DNA from: Desulfobacterales bacterium
Lineage (GTDB): Bacteria > Desulfobacterota > Desulfobacteria > Desulfobacterales > SpSt-501
DNA length: 56,205 nucleotides
Direction of reading: 5' to 3'
Assembly (NCBI GenBank): GCA_030834695.1
Contig: JAUQXK010000076.1
Span: forward strand, 1-56,205
The position numbers and the translations under genes were made by a program. Below are positions 53,964 to 56,205 of this stretch, in pieces; the first letter of the stretch is position 1, and every line of letters starts with the position of its first letter. The notes below the pieces were generated by a model. The model was given only the letters and a program-made list of their open reading frames with translations, did no database searches and was not told the DNA's origin.

Positions 53964-53981
53964 AAATTTGGTGGAGGCGGC
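53964..53981 (+). repeat. Candidate right attachment site (direct repeat copy 2) at ssrA 3' end
   Basis: AAATTTGGTGGAGGCGGC covers the final 13 bases of ssrA (including CCA) and the five bases beyond. It matches the copy at 32515 in 17 of 18 positions. Confidence 0.5.
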
Positions 53982-54325
53982 GGGAGTCGAACCCGCGTCC
54001 GAAAACATTCAACCCAAGCGTCTACATGCTTTTCCCGGATTTTGAGTCTCGCCTCATGCGACTCCTCCAGGCGGGATGCGCAATCGGCCAGCCCACTAAA
54101 TTTCGCCGATCCGGCCGCAGGCGCACCGGACCAACTATCCCGCTAGTCGACGCCCTTTACCGGGTCTGCAGGAGGAGACCAGGCAGGACGGTAGCTGCGC
54201 TAGGCAGCTACGGCGTAGGCATAATCGTCTGCGATTATGTTTATCCCCATCAGGATTTACGAGCCGACAGGACGCTCGGCATGCAGCTTGAATATCATTG
54301 TCCCCGTCGAAACCGTTTCGCCCCC
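53969..54325 (-). ncRNA. ssrA: Transfer-messenger RNA
   Basis: tmRNA rescues stalled ribosomes by acting as tRNA-Ala and then as a short mRNA. The 5' end GGGGGCGAAACGGTTTCGAC pairs with the 3' end CGCCTCC before ACCA (seven pairs). The T-arm GGGTTCGACTCCC is intact. The tag frame resumes at GCA after ATAATC and encodes ADDYAYAVAA followed by TAG, aligning with the E. coli resume site. The length of 357 nt and encoded CCA are typical. A consensus promoter lies about 100 bp upstream. Confidence 0.97.
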
Positions 54326-54424
54326 AATTTGTTAAGCGCCACGCTCGAAGCCGGCTGCTCTAAGCAAGGTCATCTGCAGGAGCCGCAGGCAAAATGAGGG
54401 TATGTGAAAGACCATCTGTGCTAA

Positions 54425-54453
54425 AAAATAAAGAATTTCGGACAGTTTGTCAA
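54425..54453 (-). promoter_or_regulatory. Sigma-70 promoter of ssrA
   Basis: Minus-strand TTGACA (54453-54448), a 17-bp spacer and TATTTT (54430-54425). Transcription would start near 54418, leaving a leader of about 93 nt to be trimmed from the tmRNA precursor. Confidence 0.75.
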
Positions 54454-54568
54454 GGCCGCCCGTTTCCGGGCCAGGTTGGGCGGCCTATTCGGGAAGCCCC
54501 TACTGATGACGTCGATTCCAAAATCCCCCTTGCCTCCTTTTCCAAAGGGGGGAAAAGGAAGGAAGGGG
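54454..54568. repeat. Two palindromes between hydrolase gene and ssrA
   Basis: GGCCGCCC (54454-54461) and GGGCGGCC (54478-54485) form a perfect 8-bp stem directly beside the ssrA -35 box. CCCCTTGCCTCCTTTTCC (54526-54543) and GGAAAAGGAAGGAAGGGG (54551-54568) pair at 16 of 18 positions around a 7-nt loop. Either may terminate the hydrolase transcript before ssrA. The rest of 54326-54627 holds no gene. Confidence 0.55.
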
Positions 54569-54627
54569 AAGCCGACACATTCGTTATCGGGAGGACGGCG
54601 CCGCACGCCATAACCGGCGGCCTGGCA

Positions 54628-56205
54628 TCACGGCACCGAGAGCCCGGCGCAGGCGTCTTCACTCTCCGCCGGAACCTGCTGGCCAGCGATGGTTTTCAGA
54701 ACCGTGCAGATCGTCGGCCGGTGGTGCGGGAAATTGCCGTGAACCGTCTGCGGCAAAGTGGACGGCACGCCGCTGATCTGGCGGTTGGCCGCATCCGGGG
54801 CGTGCAGCCGCGCCAGCCGCCGGCCGTAGCAGTCCAGGGACTGAGTGTCGCCGCCCACGATGAGGTCTGCGTTGTTGGCCGCATACAGGTTCAGGTAAAG
54901 CACGCCGTCCGGGGTGGTCGGCCGGCTGCGGGGCGCCTCGAGCTCCGGCTGGGCGATGGACCCGCTGCAATCGGCGCTGAACGGGTGGCCGTTCAAGTCG
55001 GTCAGGAAAGTTTCATCACCCGCCAGGTTGGTTGAAAACGCAGCCGGGGCGAGGTTTCCGAGGCAGGCTCCGCAGGGCAAGCCCTGGCTGACCAGCGTCG
55101 CGGTGCGGCCGCCGCACAGCTCGCGTGCGGAGCGGTCGGGCTGGGAGGCGTCCCCGCAGGAGAAGGTCCCGCCCGCGCCGTGGTTCGGGGCAGCGAGCGC
55201 CGCGAACACGGAGACCGTGATGGCCCCGTTGCGGCGGGTCCCCATGAGGCTCTTGAGGTAGTACCGGCTGCTGATGGCTCCCTGGCTGTAGCCCACGAGC
55301 GCGATTTTCTCCACCGAGGCATATTCGGGCCGGTCGAGGATCCCGGTCTGCTGGACGCCCCCGGAGTCCAGCCCGCCCTCGATGGCGGCCAGGATGTCGC
55401 GGGCGTCGTCGGCGATGCTGCGCGCCTGGATGGCGGGATCGCTCCCCGCATGAACCGGCAGCTCCAGGTAGATCGGGTCGATGGACAGGTTGGGGTTGGC
55501 GGTCAGCACCGCCTCAAAGGAGGTGGTCTCCAGGCTGCCGGGCTGCCGCCAGGCGGCCGACGCATTGCCGGAGTGGCCGTGGACGAAGAGCACCGGCACG
55601 CGTGCCGATGCCTGGCGATTGCGGCCGATGGCTACCGGCTGAAAATCGCCGGTCTGGTTCGTGGTCAGTCGCTGCAGATCGGTGCCGTCGAGCTTGATCG
55701 AGAAAACCTCCTGCCGGTTCTGCTGGTTCGGAGCCGTCACGTCAGTGGCTTGGGCAGAGAAAAACAGCCGCTGGTCGTTCCTGGAGAAACCGATTCCTGA
55801 AATATTGATCTCCGCCGGGGGCGGCAGGCTGATTTCACGGATCATCGCCCAGCTTCCCACCTGGTAAATCCGGACGGCATCCCGCGGCGGGGCGTGGTAA
55901 AAAACCCGGCAGGCAAGCAGGCGGCCGTCGTGGGATACGGCCGGAAGCGTCTCGCTGATATCAGCGGTCTGCGTGATGCGTTGGGCCCCGCCGGTCCCAT
56001 CCGCCGCAATCGTGTAAAGATCGTACCTTTGGGAGGTCCGGTCATACCGTGAAAAGACGATTCGCTGCCCGGCCGCGTAAAAGTCGTGGCCGGCGCCGTC
56101 GCTTTCCATCGCACCCGGTGTAGTCACCTGGCGCAGTCCCGTTCCGTCGCTTTTCACCGTCCAGATCTGGGCATTCTGTGAATAGGCCGGGTAGACGAAG
56201 GCGAT
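54628..56205 (-). CDS. Beta-propeller (TolB-like) plus alpha/beta-hydrolase protein, 5' end cut by window edge
   Basis: The frame is open to base 56205 (IAFVYPAYSQNAQIWTVKSD), so the true start lies outside. The first 190 residues contain TolB/PD40-type propeller blades (for example VKSDGTGLRQVTTPG, FSIKLDGTDLQRLT). The rest is an alpha/beta-hydrolase with VLFVHGHSGN as the oxyanion region, the nucleophile elbow VGYSQGAIS, and ALAAPNHGAGG, as in lipases and PGAP1-like esterases. Seven or more cysteines in the hydrolase part suggest an exported, disulfide-bonded protein. Likely an esterase or lipase; substrate unknown. Confidence 0.85.
   Translation of the reverse strand: MAFVYPAYSQNAQIWTVKSDGTGLRQVTTPGAMESDGAGHDFYAAGQRIVFSRYDRTSQRYDLYTIAADGTGGAQRITQTADISETLPAVSHDGRLLACRVFYHAPPRDAVRIYQVGSWAMIREISLPPPAEINISGIGFSRNDQRLFFSAQATDVTAPNQQNRQEVFSIKLDGTDLQRLTTNQTGDFQPVAIGRNRQASARVPVLFVHGHSGNASAAWRQPGSLETTSFEAVLTANPNLSIDPIYLELPVHAGSDPAIQARSIADDARDILAAIEGGLDSGGVQQTGILDRPEYASVEKIALVGYSQGAISSRYYLKSLMGTRRNGAITVSVFAALAAPNHGAGGTFSCGDASQPDRSARELCGGRTATLVSQGLPCGACLGNLAPAAFSTNLAGDETFLTDLNGHPFSADCSGSIAQPELEAPRSRPTTPDGVLYLNLYAANNADLIVGGDTQSLDCYGRRLARLHAPDAANRQISGVPSTLPQTVHGNFPHHRPTICTVLKTIAGQQVPAESEDACAGLSVP

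Noticed and set aside
53808-54146. Plus-strand protein frame running into the tmRNA gene (GGGGGSRTRV stretch)
   Set aside because: The distinctive residues are simply the antisense translation of the tmRNA 3' end, a known annotation artefact; the upstream part overlaps the molybdopterin-oxidoreductase remnant.

Overview
The window reads as chromosome of a GC-rich anaerobic bacterium of the Desulfobacterota (former Deltaproteobacteria), probably a relative of the Desulfobacterales. This placement is an inference from gene content: a six-subunit Ech-type energy-converting hydrogenase, a B12-dependent acyl-CoA mutase with MeaB, TRAP transport of organic acids, sigma-54 control, UGA-containing redox genes, a tmRNA with tag ADDYAYAVAA, heptamer micro-repeats and MITE-like palindromes.

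Layout. 1-2.7 kb: the end of a receiver-PAS-PAS histidine kinase and miaA, separated by degenerate 7-bp repeats. 3.1-8.5 kb: a consensus sigma-54 promoter followed by echABCDEF; a 125-bp palindromic element lies between echE and echF. 8.7-9.6 kb: a DMT exporter. 9.8-15.7 kb (minus): one operon of a GntR regulator, an HMG-CoA-lyase-family enzyme, a class III CoA-transferase and a TRAP transporter, probably for uptake and CoA-dependent cleavage of a branched hydroxy-diacid. 15.9-20.1 kb (minus): a papain-like protease, an EEP-family phosphoesterase, a small exported protein, an STN-domain protein, and a fibronectin-III protein preceded by a structured leader with a 56-codon ORF. 20.2-26.1 kb (minus): gctA-gctB-mutase large-mutase small-meaB-SDR behind a sigma-54 promoter, with the matching PAS enhancer-binding protein divergent at 26.5-28.2 kb. 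The mutase lacks the arginine and histidine that define methylmalonyl-CoA mutase, so its substrate should be something else.

28.3-31.2 kb (minus) is the most interesting part. It is a four-gene operon of an ArsR repressor and three genes with in-frame UGA codons. These are a small protein with one UGA, a rhodanese-DsbD-thioredoxin fusion with two UGAs at rhodanese cysteine positions, and a thioredoxin-fold protein with one UGA at the active-site position. Hairpins of bacterial SECIS type follow the UGAs. Conventional gene calling splits or truncates all three, so this looks like an undescribed, ArsR-controlled, selenocysteine-based thiol or sulfane-sulfur relay.

31.6-54 kb is accessory in character: a lone degenerate receiver, a small winged-helix protein, a TauE/SafE exporter, a decayed ATPase, a two-gene DUF4062-SIR2 plus STAND-WD40 system resembling anti-phage modules, a fosmidomycin-resistance-type MFS pump, an exported protein of unknown function, two giant paralogous hybrid sensor kinases, and remnants of an IS3 element, an epoxyqueuosine-reductase-like gene and a molybdopterin oxidoreductase. 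An 18-bp direct repeat (17 of 18 identical) at 32515 and at the 3' end of ssrA (53964) suggests a 21.4-kb island integrated at tmRNA. 54.6-56.2 kb: a partial beta-propeller plus alpha/beta-hydrolase protein runs off the right edge.
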